Origin: Streptomyces sannanensis
GTDB taxonomy: Bacteria; Actinomycetota; Actinomycetes; Streptomycetales; Streptomycetaceae
Length of the DNA stretch: 64,000 nt
Direction: 5' to 3'
NCBI RefSeq assembly: GCF_039536205.1
Contig: NZ_BAAAYL010000001.1
Span: forward strand, 4,030,001 to 4,094,000
Shown piece by piece: positions 19,456-28,217 of this stretch. Each line of letters starts with the position of its first letter. The first letter of the stretch is position 1. The notes beneath the pieces were generated by a model. The model did not search any database. It was given only the letters and a program-made list of their open reading frames with translations, and was not told the origin of the DNA. The translations under genes and the position numbers were made by a program.

Positions 19456-19542
19456 CGTCTCGCCGTGTCTTGCTTCGTCGAAGCGAGGCCGCGTCTGGCG
19501 TCGCGCCGTGTCTTGCTTCGTCGAAGCGAGGCCGCGTCTGAC
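19445..19542 (+). repeat. 43-bp tandem repeat starting in the rpsK 3' end
   Basis: Units at 19445-19487 and 19488-19530 differ at two positions, and a 12-bp third start is at 19531-19542. Each begins GCCGCGTCTGA/G, which in copy one is the last codons and stop of rpsK. Each ends with the stem GCTTC-GTC-GAAGC, so the hairpin is doubled. Confidence 0.9.
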
Positions 19543-19564
19543 CACTGTGCGAATCTGAGCGTCC

Positions 19565-19596
19565 GGGCGGTACGTCCCCTTCGGGGCGTACCGCCC
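19565..19596 (+). terminator. Hairpin in the rpoA leader
   Basis: GGGCGGTACG pairs with CGTACCGCCC, with CCCC/GGGG inside. It lies 62 nt before rpoA and could be an attenuator between r-protein and RNA polymerase genes. Confidence 0.55.
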
Positions 19597-19658
19597 GTAC
19601 CCTTGCAGTACCTCAGGGCGTCAAATAGCGGGCGCCCACGACTGAAGGATCAAAAGAC

Positions 19659-20678
19659 ATGCTGATCGCTCAGCGTCCCTCGCTGACCGAAGAGGTTGTC
19701 GACGAGTACCGCTCGCGGTTCGTCATCGAGCCGCTGGAGCCGGGCTTCGGCTACACCCTCGGCAACTCTCTGCGTCGTACGCTCCTCTCCTCGATCCCGG
19801 GTGCGGCGGTCACGTCCATCCGCATCGACGGTGTCCTGCACGAGTTCACCACCGTGCCGGGCGTCAAGGAGGACGTCACCGACCTCATCCTGAACATCAA
19901 GCAGCTGGTCGTCTCCTCCGAGCACGACGAGCCGGTCGTGATGTACCTGCGCAAGCAGGGCCCCGGCCTGGTCACCGCTGCCGACATCGCCCCGCCGGCC
20001 GGTGTCGAGGTGCACAACCCCGACCTGGTCCTGGCCACGCTGAACGGCAAGGGCAAGCTGGAGATGGAGCTGACCGTCGAGCGCGGTCGCGGCTATGTCT
20101 CCGCCGTCCAGAACAAGCAGGTCGGCCAGGAGATCGGCCGTATCCCGGTCGACTCCATCTACTCGCCGGTGCTCAAGGTCACCTACAAGGTCGAGGCGAC
20201 CCGTGTCGAGCAGCGCACCGACTTCGACAAGCTGATCGTCGACGTCGAGACCAAGCAGGCCATGCGCCCGCGTGACGCCATGGCGTCCGCCGGCAAGACC
20301 CTGGTGGAGCTGTTCGGTCTGGCCCGCGAGCTCAACATCGACGCCGAGGGCATCGACATGGGCCCGTCCCCGACGGACGCCGCCCTGGCCGCCGACCTGG
20401 CGCTGCCGATCGAGGAGCTCGAGCTCACCGTTCGGTCCTACAACTGCCTCAAGCGCGAGGGCATCCACTCCGTGGGTGAGCTCGTCGCCCGTTCCGAGGC
20501 CGACCTGCTCGACATCCGCAACTTCGGTGCGAAGTCGATCGACGAGGTCAAGGCGAAGCTGGCCGGCATGGGCCTGGCCCTCAAGGACAGCCCGCCCGGA
20601 TTCGACCCGACCGCCGCCGCGGACGCCTTCGGCGCCGACGACGACGACACGGGCTTCGTGGAGACCGAGCAGTACTGA
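19659..20678 (+). CDS. rpoA: DNA-directed RNA polymerase subunit alpha
   Basis: This 339-residue protein has an N-terminal dimerisation domain ([15 protein letters not shown]) and a C-terminal activator/UP-element domain ([16 protein letters not shown], then [17 protein letters not shown]). It ends in an acidic tail rich in Asp. The start ATG at 19659 lies 9 nt after GAAGGA. Confidence 0.98.
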   Translation: MLIAQRPSLTEEVVDEYRSRFVIEPLEPGFGYTLGNSLRRTLLSSIPGAAVTSIRIDGVLHEFTTVPGVKEDVTDLILNIKQLVVSSEHDEPVVMYLRKQGPGLVTAADIAPPAGVEVHNPDLVLATLNGKGKLEMELTVERGRGYVSAVQNKQVGQEIGRIPVDSIYSPVLKVTYKVEATRVEQRTDFDKLIVDVETKQAMRPRDAMASAGKTLVELFGLARELNIDAEGIDMGPSPTDAALAADLALPIEELELTVRSYNCLKREGIHSVGELVARSEADLLDIRNFGAKSIDEVKAKLAGMGLALKDSPPGFDPTAAADAFGADDDDTGFVETEQY

Positions 20679-20690
20679 TCGCCTCCGGCA

Positions 20691-20745
20691 GGGGCGCCCG
20701 GATCGTTCCGGACGCCCCGCGCCGGGTCCGGGGCCTCGTCCCCGG
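20691..20745 (+). other. Two hairpins between rpoA and rplQ
   Basis: GGGGCG...CGCCCC (20691-20718) and CCGGGG-CCTCGT-CCCCGG (20728-20745) lie in the 149-bp rpoA-rplQ gap. They may adjust the alpha to L17 ratio. No promoter is clear. Confidence 0.45.
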
Positions 20746-20827
20746 TACAGACTTCCGGCGGGCACTGGCCCGTCGGTAACTGACACCGGTACCTGACACG
20801 GCCGGTGCAGACACAAGGAGAAACACA

Positions 20828-21322
20828 ATGCCGCGTCCCGCCAAGGGTGCCCGTCTGGGCGGCAGCGCCGCGCACGAGAAGCTGCTGCTGGCGAACCTCG
20901 CCAAGTCGCTGTTCGAGCACGGCCGCATCACCACGACCGAGGCCAAGGCCCGCCGCCTGCGTCCGGTCGCCGAGCGCCTGATCACCAAGGCGAAGAAGGG
21001 CGACATCCACAACCGTCGCCTGGTGCTGCAGACGATCACCGACAAGAGCATCGTCCACACGCTCTTCACCGAGATCGCCCCGCGCTACGCGGAGCGCCCG
21101 GGTGGCTACACCCGCATCACCAAGATCGGCAACCGTCGTGGCGACAACGCCCCGATGGCCGTGATCGAGCTGGTCGAGGGTGAGATCGCGAAGAAGGCGA
21201 CCGTCGCCGAGGCCGAGGCCGCCACCAAGCGTGCGGTCAAGGAGGCCGAGGAGGCCAAGGTCGAGGAGACCAAGGCCGACGAGGCTGCCGAGGCTCCGGC
21301 CGAGGAGTCCAAGGACGCCTGA
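20828..21322 (+). CDS. rplQ: 50S ribosomal protein L17
   Basis: This 164-residue L17 has the core [20 protein letters not shown] and [15 protein letters not shown]. It continues with an actinobacterial Ala/Glu/Lys-rich tail of about 45 residues. AAGGAGAAACACA precedes the ATG. It ends the alpha block. Confidence 0.98.
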   Translation: MPRPAKGARLGGSAAHEKLLLANLAKSLFEHGRITTTEAKARRLRPVAERLITKAKKGDIHNRRLVLQTITDKSIVHTLFTEIAPRYAERPGGYTRITKIGNRRGDNAPMAVIELVEGEIAKKATVAEAEAATKRAVKEAEEAKVEETKADEAAEAPAEESKDA

Positions 21323-21344
21323 GTCGCGTTCTGAAGGCTGATGG

Positions 21345-21377
21345 ACGGGCCCGTCCCCCTCGCGGGGGCGGGCCCGT
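21345..21377 (+). terminator. Terminator after rplQ
   Basis: ACGGGCCCG...CGGGCCCGT is a long GC stem with an inner CCCC/GGGG, 22 nt after the rplQ stop and 31 nt before truA. It closes the ribosomal superoperon. Confidence 0.7.
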
Positions 21378-21407
21378 TCCGCATGAGGGGCTTGAGAGGA
21401 TTGACGC

Positions 21408-22262
21408 GTGAGCGATGAGGTGGAGCCCGGCTTCGTACGGGTGCGGCTGGATCTTTCGTACGACGGCAAGGACTTCTCCGGCTGGGCCAAGCAGGCCCGT
21501 GGGCAGCGGACCGTGCAGCAGGAGATCGAGGAAGCGCTGCGTACGGTCACCCGGTCGTCGGAGACGTACGAACTGACGGTCGCCGGGCGTACGGACGCGG
21601 GCGTGCACGCGCGCGGCCAGGTCGCGCACGTCGATCTGCCGGAGGCCGTGTGGGCCGAGCACGCGGAGAAGCTGTTGCGACGGCTCGCCGGGCGGCTGCC
21701 GCACGATGTGCGGGTATGGAAGGCCGAGGAGGCCCCGGCCGGCTTCAACGCCCGCTTCTCGGCGATCTGGCGGCGCTATGCCTACCGGGTCACCGACCAC
21801 CCCGGCGGGGTGGACCCGCTGCTGCGCGGGCATGTTCTCCGGTACGACTGGCCGCTGGACGTGGACGCCATGAACGAGGCCGCCGAGAAGCTGCTCGGCG
21901 AGCACGACTTCGCTGCGTACTGCCGCAAGCGCGAGGGCGCCACGACCATCCGTACGCTCCAGCACCTCGGCTGGGAGCGCGACGCGTCCGGGATCATCAC
22001 CGCGACCGTGCGTGCCGACGCCTTCTGCCACAACATGGTGCGCTCCCTGGTCGGCGCGCTGCTCTTCGTGGGTGACGGCCACCGCCCGGTGGACTGGCCC
22101 GCGAAGGTGCTGGCCGCGGGGGTACGGGACTCCGCGGTCCACGTCGTACGCCCGCACGGCCTCACGCTGGAGGAGGTCGCCTACCCGGCCGACGAACTGC
22201 TGGCCTGGCGCAGTCGCGAGGCCCGCAACAAGAGGTCGCTGCCGGGCACCGGCTGCTGCTGA
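21408..22262 (+). CDS. truA: tRNA pseudouridine(38-40) synthase TruA
   Basis: This 284-residue protein has the catalytic Asp in [10 protein letters not shown], and the RRYAYRVTD and [11 protein letters not shown] motifs. It converts uridines 38-40 of the anticodon arm. It starts at GTG 21408. It follows rplQ, as in other actinomycetes. Confidence 0.97.
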   Translation: MSDEVEPGFVRVRLDLSYDGKDFSGWAKQARGQRTVQQEIEEALRTVTRSSETYELTVAGRTDAGVHARGQVAHVDLPEAVWAEHAEKLLRRLAGRLPHDVRVWKAEEAPAGFNARFSAIWRRYAYRVTDHPGGVDPLLRGHVLRYDWPLDVDAMNEAAEKLLGEHDFAAYCRKREGATTIRTLQHLGWERDASGIITATVRADAFCHNMVRSLVGALLFVGDGHRPVDWPAKVLAAGVRDSAVHVVRPHGLTLEEVAYPADELLAWRSREARNKRSLPGTGCC

Positions 22263-22300
22263 GTCTCCCCCGGACCTCGTCCGGGCGGGCCCCCATTCCG

Positions 22301-22316
22301 GTCAACCCGGGTTGAC
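22301..22316. promoter_or_regulatory. 16-bp perfect palindrome upstream of the polysaccharide operon
   Basis: GTCAACCCGGGTTGAC is fully self-complementary and lies 84 bp before the first glycosyltransferase start. TTGACG at its right edge could serve as a -35, but no good -10 is seen at 17-18 nt. It is a candidate operator. Confidence 0.4.
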
Positions 22317-22399
22317 GACGGTGTGTGCTGTCCGGTCGCCGTGCCGGCGCGCACTTACGCTGCGTTGCCACTGCCGCACCGACGGATCCGGGTGACGCG

Positions 22400-23944
22400 A
22401 TGACCTCCGCGACCGCACAGCACACCGTGCCCGCACAGCAGCCCCTGGACGGACCGCAGGCCTCGGCGGCGGCACGGAGGACCGGCCGCCGGTTCCGGCC
22501 GCGTGACGGGCGTGCGGCCTCCGCCCTGCTCTTCCTGCTGCCCACGGCGGCCGCACTGGCCTGTGTCCTGACCGGCCTCGGCCGACGTCAGCTGTGGCGT
22601 GACGAGCACGCCACCTGGTGGGCGTCCACGCTGTCGTACGCGGACCTGGGGGCGCTGATCGAGCGGATCGACGTGGTCTTCGCGCCGTACTACGCCCTGA
22701 TGCACCTGTGGATCATGGTCGCGGGCAGTTCGCCGGCCGCCCTGCGGCTGCCCGAGGCGCTGGCCATGGCGGTGTCGGCCGGTCTGCTGGCGCTCATCGG
22801 GCGGAAGCTGTTCAACGTGCGGGCCGGTCTGCTGTCCGGTCTGCTGTTCGCCGTGCTGCCCGCGGTCACCCGGTACGGCCAGGAGGCGCGTCCGTACAGC
22901 TTCGCCATGCTCTTCACGCTGCTTGCGACCTTTCTGCTGGCGAGCGTTCTGGAGCGGCACACACTGAAGGGCTGGTCGCTCTACGCGCTGGCGATCGCAC
23001 TGACCGGGTTCAGCCATCTGGTGGCGCTCCTTGTGGTGGCCGCCCATGCCGGGCCGGTTCTGCTGGCCCGACGAGGCGGGGACCGGATCGCCGTCCCGGC
23101 GTTCGCCGGCGCGGGGGTGGCGGGCGTCTCCTCCCTCGTCCCGATGGCGCTCGCGGGTGCCGGGCAGAGCGCCCAGATCGCGTGGGTCAGTGCGACCACG
23201 CGCTACCTCGCCACCTACCCGACGGCGCTCTTCGGCTCGTGGATCACCGGCGGAGTGATGATGGCCGCCGGTGTCGTCGGGCTGCTGATGGTGGGCCGTC
23301 ATGCGGCGCTGTTGGTTCCCTGGGCGGTGCTGCCGCCGCTGCTGACCTTTCTGACGGCCGACCGGCTCCATCTCTTCCTGCCCCGGTACCTGCTGTTCAC
23401 CATTCCCGCATGGGTGCTGCTCGCGGCGGCTGCCCTCACCGGGCCGGTGGGGCCGTTCGCCGGCCCGGCCGCGGCCAGGGGGCGGCGGGTGTGCAGCCTG
23501 CTGCTGGTGGTGCCCTCCGCCGTGTCATTCACCCTGCTGGCGTTGCCGGCAATCGACTCCGTCAGGCGGGACCTCCCGTACGAGCCGGACTACGCGGGTG
23601 TGGCACGGATCGTGAGGGAGAGTCAGCGCCCCGGTGACGGGATGGTCTTCCACGGCGGGCTGTCGGAACGCAAGGCCATGGCGTACGAGCTGCGGGAGGG
23701 GGCCCGTCCCGAGGACGTGCTGATGGAGCGGGCTCCGCAGGAGCTCGGCACCTACGGCGCGTTCGAATGCGGCCGCCCCGCCCGCTGCCTGGCCGGCACC
23801 GACCGCGTGTGGCTGATCTCCACCGTCGCCGGGGACCCGCGCAAGGGCATGAACGGGAGGACGGCCGCGGCGCTGGACGCGTTCGAGGTGGTGCGCACCG
23901 AGCGGCTGCCCTGGGTGACGGTGCAGCTTCTGTCGCGAGTCTGA
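22400..23944 (+). CDS. GT39-type membrane glycosyltransferase
   Basis: This 514-residue protein has many membrane helices. The GT-C signature is an acidic pair in the first extracytoplasmic loop (LWRDEHATWW, Asp68-Glu69), followed by RYGQEARPYS, typical of GT39/ArnT-like enzymes that use polyprenyl-phosphate sugars. The last ~110 residues form a soluble domain. The ATG at 22400 was chosen; an upstream in-frame start at 22325 lacks conserved sequence. It is the first gene of a cluster with GT2, GH26 and a second GT39. The acceptor is unknown, and a glycan is inferred from context. Confidence 0.8.
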   Translation: MTSATAQHTVPAQQPLDGPQASAAARRTGRRFRPRDGRAASALLFLLPTAAALACVLTGLGRRQLWRDEHATWWASTLSYADLGALIERIDVVFAPYYALMHLWIMVAGSSPAALRLPEALAMAVSAGLLALIGRKLFNVRAGLLSGLLFAVLPAVTRYGQEARPYSFAMLFTLLATFLLASVLERHTLKGWSLYALAIALTGFSHLVALLVVAAHAGPVLLARRGGDRIAVPAFAGAGVAGVSSLVPMALAGAGQSAQIAWVSATTRYLATYPTALFGSWITGGVMMAAGVVGLLMVGRHAALLVPWAVLPPLLTFLTADRLHLFLPRYLLFTIPAWVLLAAAALTGPVGPFAGPAAARGRRVCSLLLVVPSAVSFTLLALPAIDSVRRDLPYEPDYAGVARIVRESQRPGDGMVFHGGLSERKAMAYELREGARPEDVLMERAPQELGTYGAFECGRPARCLAGTDRVWLISTVAGDPRKGMNGRTAAALDAFEVVRTERLPWVTVQLLSRV

Positions 23945-23946
23945 CG

Positions 23947-24000
23947 ATGGATTATATGTCTGTTATGTCAAGATTCCACCTGAAAAAGATATTCGGGTGA
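23947..24000 (+). CDS. Possible 17-residue AT-rich microprotein or leader peptide
   Basis: A 17-codon frame (MDYMSVMSRFHLKKIFG) starts 2 nt after the GT39 stop and ends 10 nt before the GT2 start. Codons such as ATA, TTA-like and AAA dominate, unlike neighbours, so this is either a conserved small peptide or an AT-rich linker. No strong ribosome site is visible, though translational coupling is possible. Function is unknown. Confidence 0.35.
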   Translation: MDYMSVMSRFHLKKIFG

Positions 24001-24010
24001 AGGGTGCACG

Positions 24011-25570
24011 GTGGACAGTCGGACGCTTGTGCGCGGCACGGCGGCGCCACCGGGGCTGCTGCCGCTGCCGCCGACGGAGGCCGAGAAGTACTCCTATGTG
24101 AAGCGCCGCCTCTGGGTGCTGACACTCTGTTCCCTGGTCAGCTTCGTCTGCCTGGCGGTCAGTCAGCTGAGGCTGTCGGAATCGACCCCGCTGCTGTGGC
24201 TGTACACCCCGCTGCTGGTGTTCACCGTGGTCTACTACCTGGTCTCGTTGCGGGTGAACGCCTTCAGCAGAGGCTTCGACATCGAGCGCCATTGGCGGCT
24301 GGTGTGCGAGTGGCAGCCGGAGGTGTATCCGTCCGTCGATGTGTTCCTGCCGGTGTGCGGTGAGCCGATCGAGGTACTGCACAACACCTGGACCCATGTG
24401 CGCGCGCTCGCCGACCGCTACCCGGGCGTCTGTGTGCCCTTCGTCCTGGACGACTCGGCCAGCCCCGAACTGCAGGCCATGGCCGCCGACTTCGGCTTCC
24501 GCTACGGCAGCCGCCCCAACCGGGGATGGTTCAAGAAAGCCGGCAATCTGCACTACGGCTTCGCGCGGTCCGGCGGCGCGTACATCCTGATCCTCGACGC
24601 GGACTTCGCGCCGCGCGCCGATCTGCTCGACGAGTTGCTGCCGTACATGGAGGCGGACGAACGGCTCGGCATCATCCAGTCCCCCCAGTACTTCAGGGTC
24701 CTCGACTCCCAGAACTGGATCGAGCGCGGGGCGGGCGCGGTGCAGGAGCTCTTCTACCGCTGCGTACAGGTGTCCCGGCAGCACAACGGCGGTGCGATCT
24801 GCGTCGGCAGCTGCGCCGTGTACCGGCGCACGGCGCTGGAGGCCAACGGCGGCACCACCCTGATCGAGCACTCGGAGGATGTGCACACCGGTTTCGACCT
24901 GCGCCGGCTCGGCTGGGATCTGCGCTATGTGCCGGTCGCCCTGGCCGCGGGCGTGTGCCCGGACAACGGGGGCGCCTTCTTCAACCAGCAGTACCGCTGG
25001 TGCGCCGGCTCCATGAGCCTGCTGAGCAGCAGGAAGTTCTGGCTGTCCCCCATGCGTCTGCCCGCCCGGCTCTGCTACCTGTCGGGCTTCCTCTACTACC
25101 TCCACACGGCGCTGTTCACCTTCGTCGCCCCGCTGGTCCCGATCACGCTGCTGCTCGCCATGCCGGAGAAGCTGAAGGCCGAGTACATCTGGCTGATCCT
25201 GCCCGGAGCCGTCTACGCGACGCTCGTCCTCCCGATGTGGCAGCGGCTCCCGTTCCGGCTGGAGGCCTGGTCCATCCGGCTGATGTACGGCTGGGCGCAC
25301 GTCTTCGCCGTCTGGGACATCCTGCGCAAGAACCGCATGGGCTGGCAGGCGACCGGCTCCTCCGCCGCGAAGCGGAACAGAACCCGCCGGTTCTGGACCG
25401 GCATGTGGGCATGGAGCGGCGGAACCGCGCTGATCTGGGTCGGCGCCGGGCTCTGGCGGATGCTCACGATGCACGCCCCGGACTTCGCTCTCGTCCTGTC
25501 GGCCGGCCTCTTCTACGCATGCGTCGTCGGCCGGGCCCTGGTCCAGCCTCGAACGGGGAGTACCGCATGA
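24011..25570 (+). CDS. Processive GT2 beta-glycan synthase (BcsA-like, no PilZ)
   Basis: This 519-residue protein has two N-terminal membrane helices (about 34-82), a GT-A domain and several C-terminal helices. The four signatures of processive synthases are present: DD at 147-148, DAD at 196-198, HSED at 287-290 and QQYRW at 326-330. It should transfer a UDP- or GDP-sugar to a beta-linked chain and extrude it. No PilZ domain is present, so cyclic-di-GMP control as in BcsA is not supported. It starts at GTG 24011 after GAAGGG, and its stop overlaps the GH26 start (ATGA). The polymer could be mannan, glucan or another beta-glycan. Confidence 0.9.
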   Translation: MDSRTLVRGTAAPPGLLPLPPTEAEKYSYVKRRLWVLTLCSLVSFVCLAVSQLRLSESTPLLWLYTPLLVFTVVYYLVSLRVNAFSRGFDIERHWRLVCEWQPEVYPSVDVFLPVCGEPIEVLHNTWTHVRALADRYPGVCVPFVLDDSASPELQAMAADFGFRYGSRPNRGWFKKAGNLHYGFARSGGAYILILDADFAPRADLLDELLPYMEADERLGIIQSPQYFRVLDSQNWIERGAGAVQELFYRCVQVSRQHNGGAICVGSCAVYRRTALEANGGTTLIEHSEDVHTGFDLRRLGWDLRYVPVALAAGVCPDNGGAFFNQQYRWCAGSMSLLSSRKFWLSPMRLPARLCYLSGFLYYLHTALFTFVAPLVPITLLLAMPEKLKAEYIWLILPGAVYATLVLPMWQRLPFRLEAWSIRLMYGWAHVFAVWDILRKNRMGWQATGSSAAKRNRTRRFWTGMWAWSGGTALIWVGAGLWRMLTMHAPDFALVLSAGLFYACVVGRALVQPRTGSTA

Positions 25571-26565
25571 TGTCCACGCCACGTCCCATGACCGCGGCCG
25601 GCCTGCTGCTCGCCGCCCTGCTCACCACCCTCGCCGGCTGTTCTCCCGAGCCCCTCGGCCGCGACGCCCGGCAGGCCCGCAACGGCCCGCGTGCCGAGCC
25701 GGCCGTCGTTCCCCACGACGTACGGCCGCTGATCCAGCCCGGGCGGAAGTACTTCGGCGCCGCCGTGGCGGGGGCACCGCGCAGCATGGAGCCGGTCGAG
25801 GCGTACGCCGGGATGGTCGGCAAGAAGCCGAATCTGATCGAGACCTACGCGTCCTGGGGCGACGCCCTCAACGAACAAGGCGTCCGCAACGCCTGGGAGT
25901 ACGGGGCGATGACCGTCGTGTCCTGGGAGCCCCACGGCACCACCCTCGCGGACATCGCCGACGGGAAGTCGGACGAGTACATCAAGAAGTACGCGGCCGA
26001 AGTGGCCGAACTGAGGCTCCCGCTCGCGATCTCCTTCGCCGACGAGATGAACGGCTGGTGGAACGACTGGGGGACCAGGAACAACGAACCGGCCGACTAT
26101 GTGCGGGCCTGGAAGCACATCCACGGCCTGTTCACCGAGGCCGGAGCCGCCAATGTGATCTGGACCTGGGCGCCCAACGTCATCCAGCCCGCTCTGAGCA
26201 TCGATCTCAAGGCCTACTACCCCGGGGACGGCTACGTCGACTGGGTAGGCCTCGTCGGCTACTTCACCACCTGGGAGGGAGAGACCTTCGACACCCTCTT
26301 CGGGCCGACGATCGACGCGATCCGCACCTTCACCAGGAAGCCGCTGCTGCTCCTGGAAACCGCGTCCGAGCCCACCGAGGCCCGAACGGCGGTCGTCCGC
26401 AGCCTCTTCGCCGGAGTCCAGTCGCGTGACGACGTCCTCGGCTTCGTCTGGTTCGACCACAACAAGCGGGCCGACTGGCGGCTGTCCTCGACCCCTGTGG
26501 CACTCGCCGAGTTCAAGCGGCTGGCCGCCGACGACATGTTCGGATTCGACGTACGGAAGCCGTGA
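25567..26565 (+). CDS. GH26 glycoside hydrolase lipoprotein
   Basis: This 332-residue protein has a signal peptide with lipobox LAGC (Cys25). The GH26 catalytic pair is visible: Glu160 in FADEMNGWW as acid/base and Glu264 in LLLETASE as nucleophile. GH26 members cleave beta-mannan, beta-1,3-1,4-glucan or beta-1,3-xylan, so the enzyme would act on a beta-glycan outside the membrane. It is translationally coupled to the GT2 gene and to the next GT39 gene (TGATG). By analogy to BcsZ in cellulose operons it may trim or release the chain made by the GT2 synthase. Confidence 0.85.
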   Translation: MMSTPRPMTAAGLLLAALLTTLAGCSPEPLGRDARQARNGPRAEPAVVPHDVRPLIQPGRKYFGAAVAGAPRSMEPVEAYAGMVGKKPNLIETYASWGDALNEQGVRNAWEYGAMTVVSWEPHGTTLADIADGKSDEYIKKYAAEVAELRLPLAISFADEMNGWWNDWGTRNNEPADYVRAWKHIHGLFTEAGAANVIWTWAPNVIQPALSIDLKAYYPGDGYVDWVGLVGYFTTWEGETFDTLFGPTIDAIRTFTRKPLLLLETASEPTEARTAVVRSLFAGVQSRDDVLGFVWFDHNKRADWRLSSTPVALAEFKRLAADDMFGFDVRKP

Positions 26566-28211
26566 TGAAAGATCCGACGAACGAGATCCCGGTGGCGATC
26601 CCCGCGGGGCGGCACATGGCCGTCCGGACGCTGACGGCACCCGAGCCGGCGCCCGGGCTGCCACGCCCGTCCGCGCCCGAGTACCACGTCCCGGTGCCAC
26701 CGGAGACGGCCTGGGACATGGGGCCCAGCCCGCGGCGGACCTGGGCCGGCCGGGCGGGACTGTTCTGCGTCCTCATGGTCCAGGCGGTGCTCTCGCTGCG
26801 GCTGCACAACACCGCCGCCCAGGACGAGGCGCTGTACCTCTCCGCCGGGCATACGCTGCTGGACCATCTGCTCCGCGGCACTCCCGTGCCCACGCACTAC
26901 GCCGGCTACTTCTCGGGCTCGCCGTTCCTGTATCCGGTGCTCGCCGCCCTCGTGGACGCGTGGTACGGACTCACCGGCGCGCGCGTGCTGAGCCTCGCCT
27001 TCATGCTCGGCGCGACATCGCTGCTGTACTCCCTCAGCCGCCGCCTGTTCAACGAGCGGGTGGCGCTCGCCGCGGCAGCGCTTTTCGCCGTCACCCAGTC
27101 CACCGTCGTGCTCGGCTTCTTCGCCACGTTCGACGCTCCGGCGGTCTTCCTGCTGGCACTGGCCGCCTGGATCGTCGTGAGGACCGGCCGGTCGCCCCTC
27201 GTGGCGGTCCTGCTCGCCGCACCGGTCGCGGTCCTCGCGGCGGCGGTCAAGTACGCCTCCGCGCTCTATCTGCCCACGCTCGTGGTCCTCGCACTGCTGA
27301 CCGCCCGGCACCACCACGGCAGGAAGAGCGTCGCACGGGCGTTGCTCCTCGCACTCGGCACCGGTGCGCTGCTCGGCCTCGGGCTCTGCTTCACGGACGT
27401 CATCGACGGCGTACGGTTCACCACCACCCAACGCGCACACGGCACCGATTCCGCTGTGGACCTGCTGGGGAAGTCCGCTCTGTGGGGCGGCCTGATGTTT
27501 CTGACGGCGTGCGGCGGGGCCGTTTCCTACCTGCGCCGGGGCCGGATGAACGAGTCGCCGGCGGCGCTGCGGCAGAGCGTTCCGGGCCGGTGCCGGCGCG
27601 GCCTGCTGGGACTGCTGCTGTGCGGCACGGCCCTGCTCGCCCCGGCCTACCAGATCCACCTCGCGGCTTCCATCTCCCTCAACAAGCACCTGGGTTACGG
27701 TCTGCTGTTCGCTGCGCCCATGGCGGGCGTCGGCCTGGTCCGGCTCGTCGGCGCGCACTTCCGCCACCCGCAGTTCGGGATCGTGATCTGGGTGGTCATG
27801 CTCTGCATGGGCCTGGCCCAGTCGGCCGAACGGTTCGCGTCCTGGCCCCGGGCCACCCATCTGGAGACGCTGAAGGAATACCTCACCGACGGCGGCCGCT
27901 ATCTCGCCTCCACGCGTGAGATCCCCATGTACTACCTGCGGGACCGCACCAGCCAGGACCAGTGGAGCTCGCTGTACGGCATCGACTACGAGGGCGCCGA
28001 CGGCAGGAGGCACACCGGCCCGGACGGCTACCGCAGGGCCATCGCGGACGGCTGGTTCGACCTCGTCGTACTCGACGGCTACGCCACTCCCGAGATGGAC
28101 GAGGTGGTCGCCGGGGCCCTGGAGGGAAACGAGAAGTACCGCCTCCTCGCAGCCGTTCCGTTCGAGCTGAGTGACGGCGGCGGTGCGTATCGCATCTGGG
28201 TCAGGCGGTAG
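26565..28211 (+). CDS. Second GT39-type membrane glycosyltransferase
   Basis: This 548-residue protein has a proline-rich cytoplasmic N-terminus of about 60 residues, then an acidic pair in the first loop (AAQDEALYLSAGH, Asp87-Glu88) and about ten further helices. It ends in a soluble domain. It is only distantly similar to the first GT39 in this operon. It probably uses a polyprenyl-phosphate sugar to decorate the chain. It is the last gene of the operon and converges 6 nt from the next gene, with no obvious terminator. Confidence 0.8.
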   Translation: MKDPTNEIPVAIPAGRHMAVRTLTAPEPAPGLPRPSAPEYHVPVPPETAWDMGPSPRRTWAGRAGLFCVLMVQAVLSLRLHNTAAQDEALYLSAGHTLLDHLLRGTPVPTHYAGYFSGSPFLYPVLAALVDAWYGLTGARVLSLAFMLGATSLLYSLSRRLFNERVALAAAALFAVTQSTVVLGFFATFDAPAVFLLALAAWIVVRTGRSPLVAVLLAAPVAVLAAAVKYASALYLPTLVVLALLTARHHHGRKSVARALLLALGTGALLGLGLCFTDVIDGVRFTTTQRAHGTDSAVDLLGKSALWGGLMFLTACGGAVSYLRRGRMNESPAALRQSVPGRCRRGLLGLLLCGTALLAPAYQIHLAASISLNKHLGYGLLFAAPMAGVGLVRLVGAHFRHPQFGIVIWVVMLCMGLAQSAERFASWPRATHLETLKEYLTDGGRYLASTREIPMYYLRDRTSQDQWSSLYGIDYEGADGRRHTGPDGYRRAIADGWFDLVVLDGYATPEMDEVVAGALEGNEKYRLLAAVPFELSDGGGAYRIWVRR

Positions 28212-28217
28212 CGGGTG

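Noticed and set aside
22400..23944. First GT39 gene as a protein O-mannosyltransferase
   Set aside because: The acidic pair alone does not separate protein from glycan acceptors, and the context favours a glycan, so no specific name was given.
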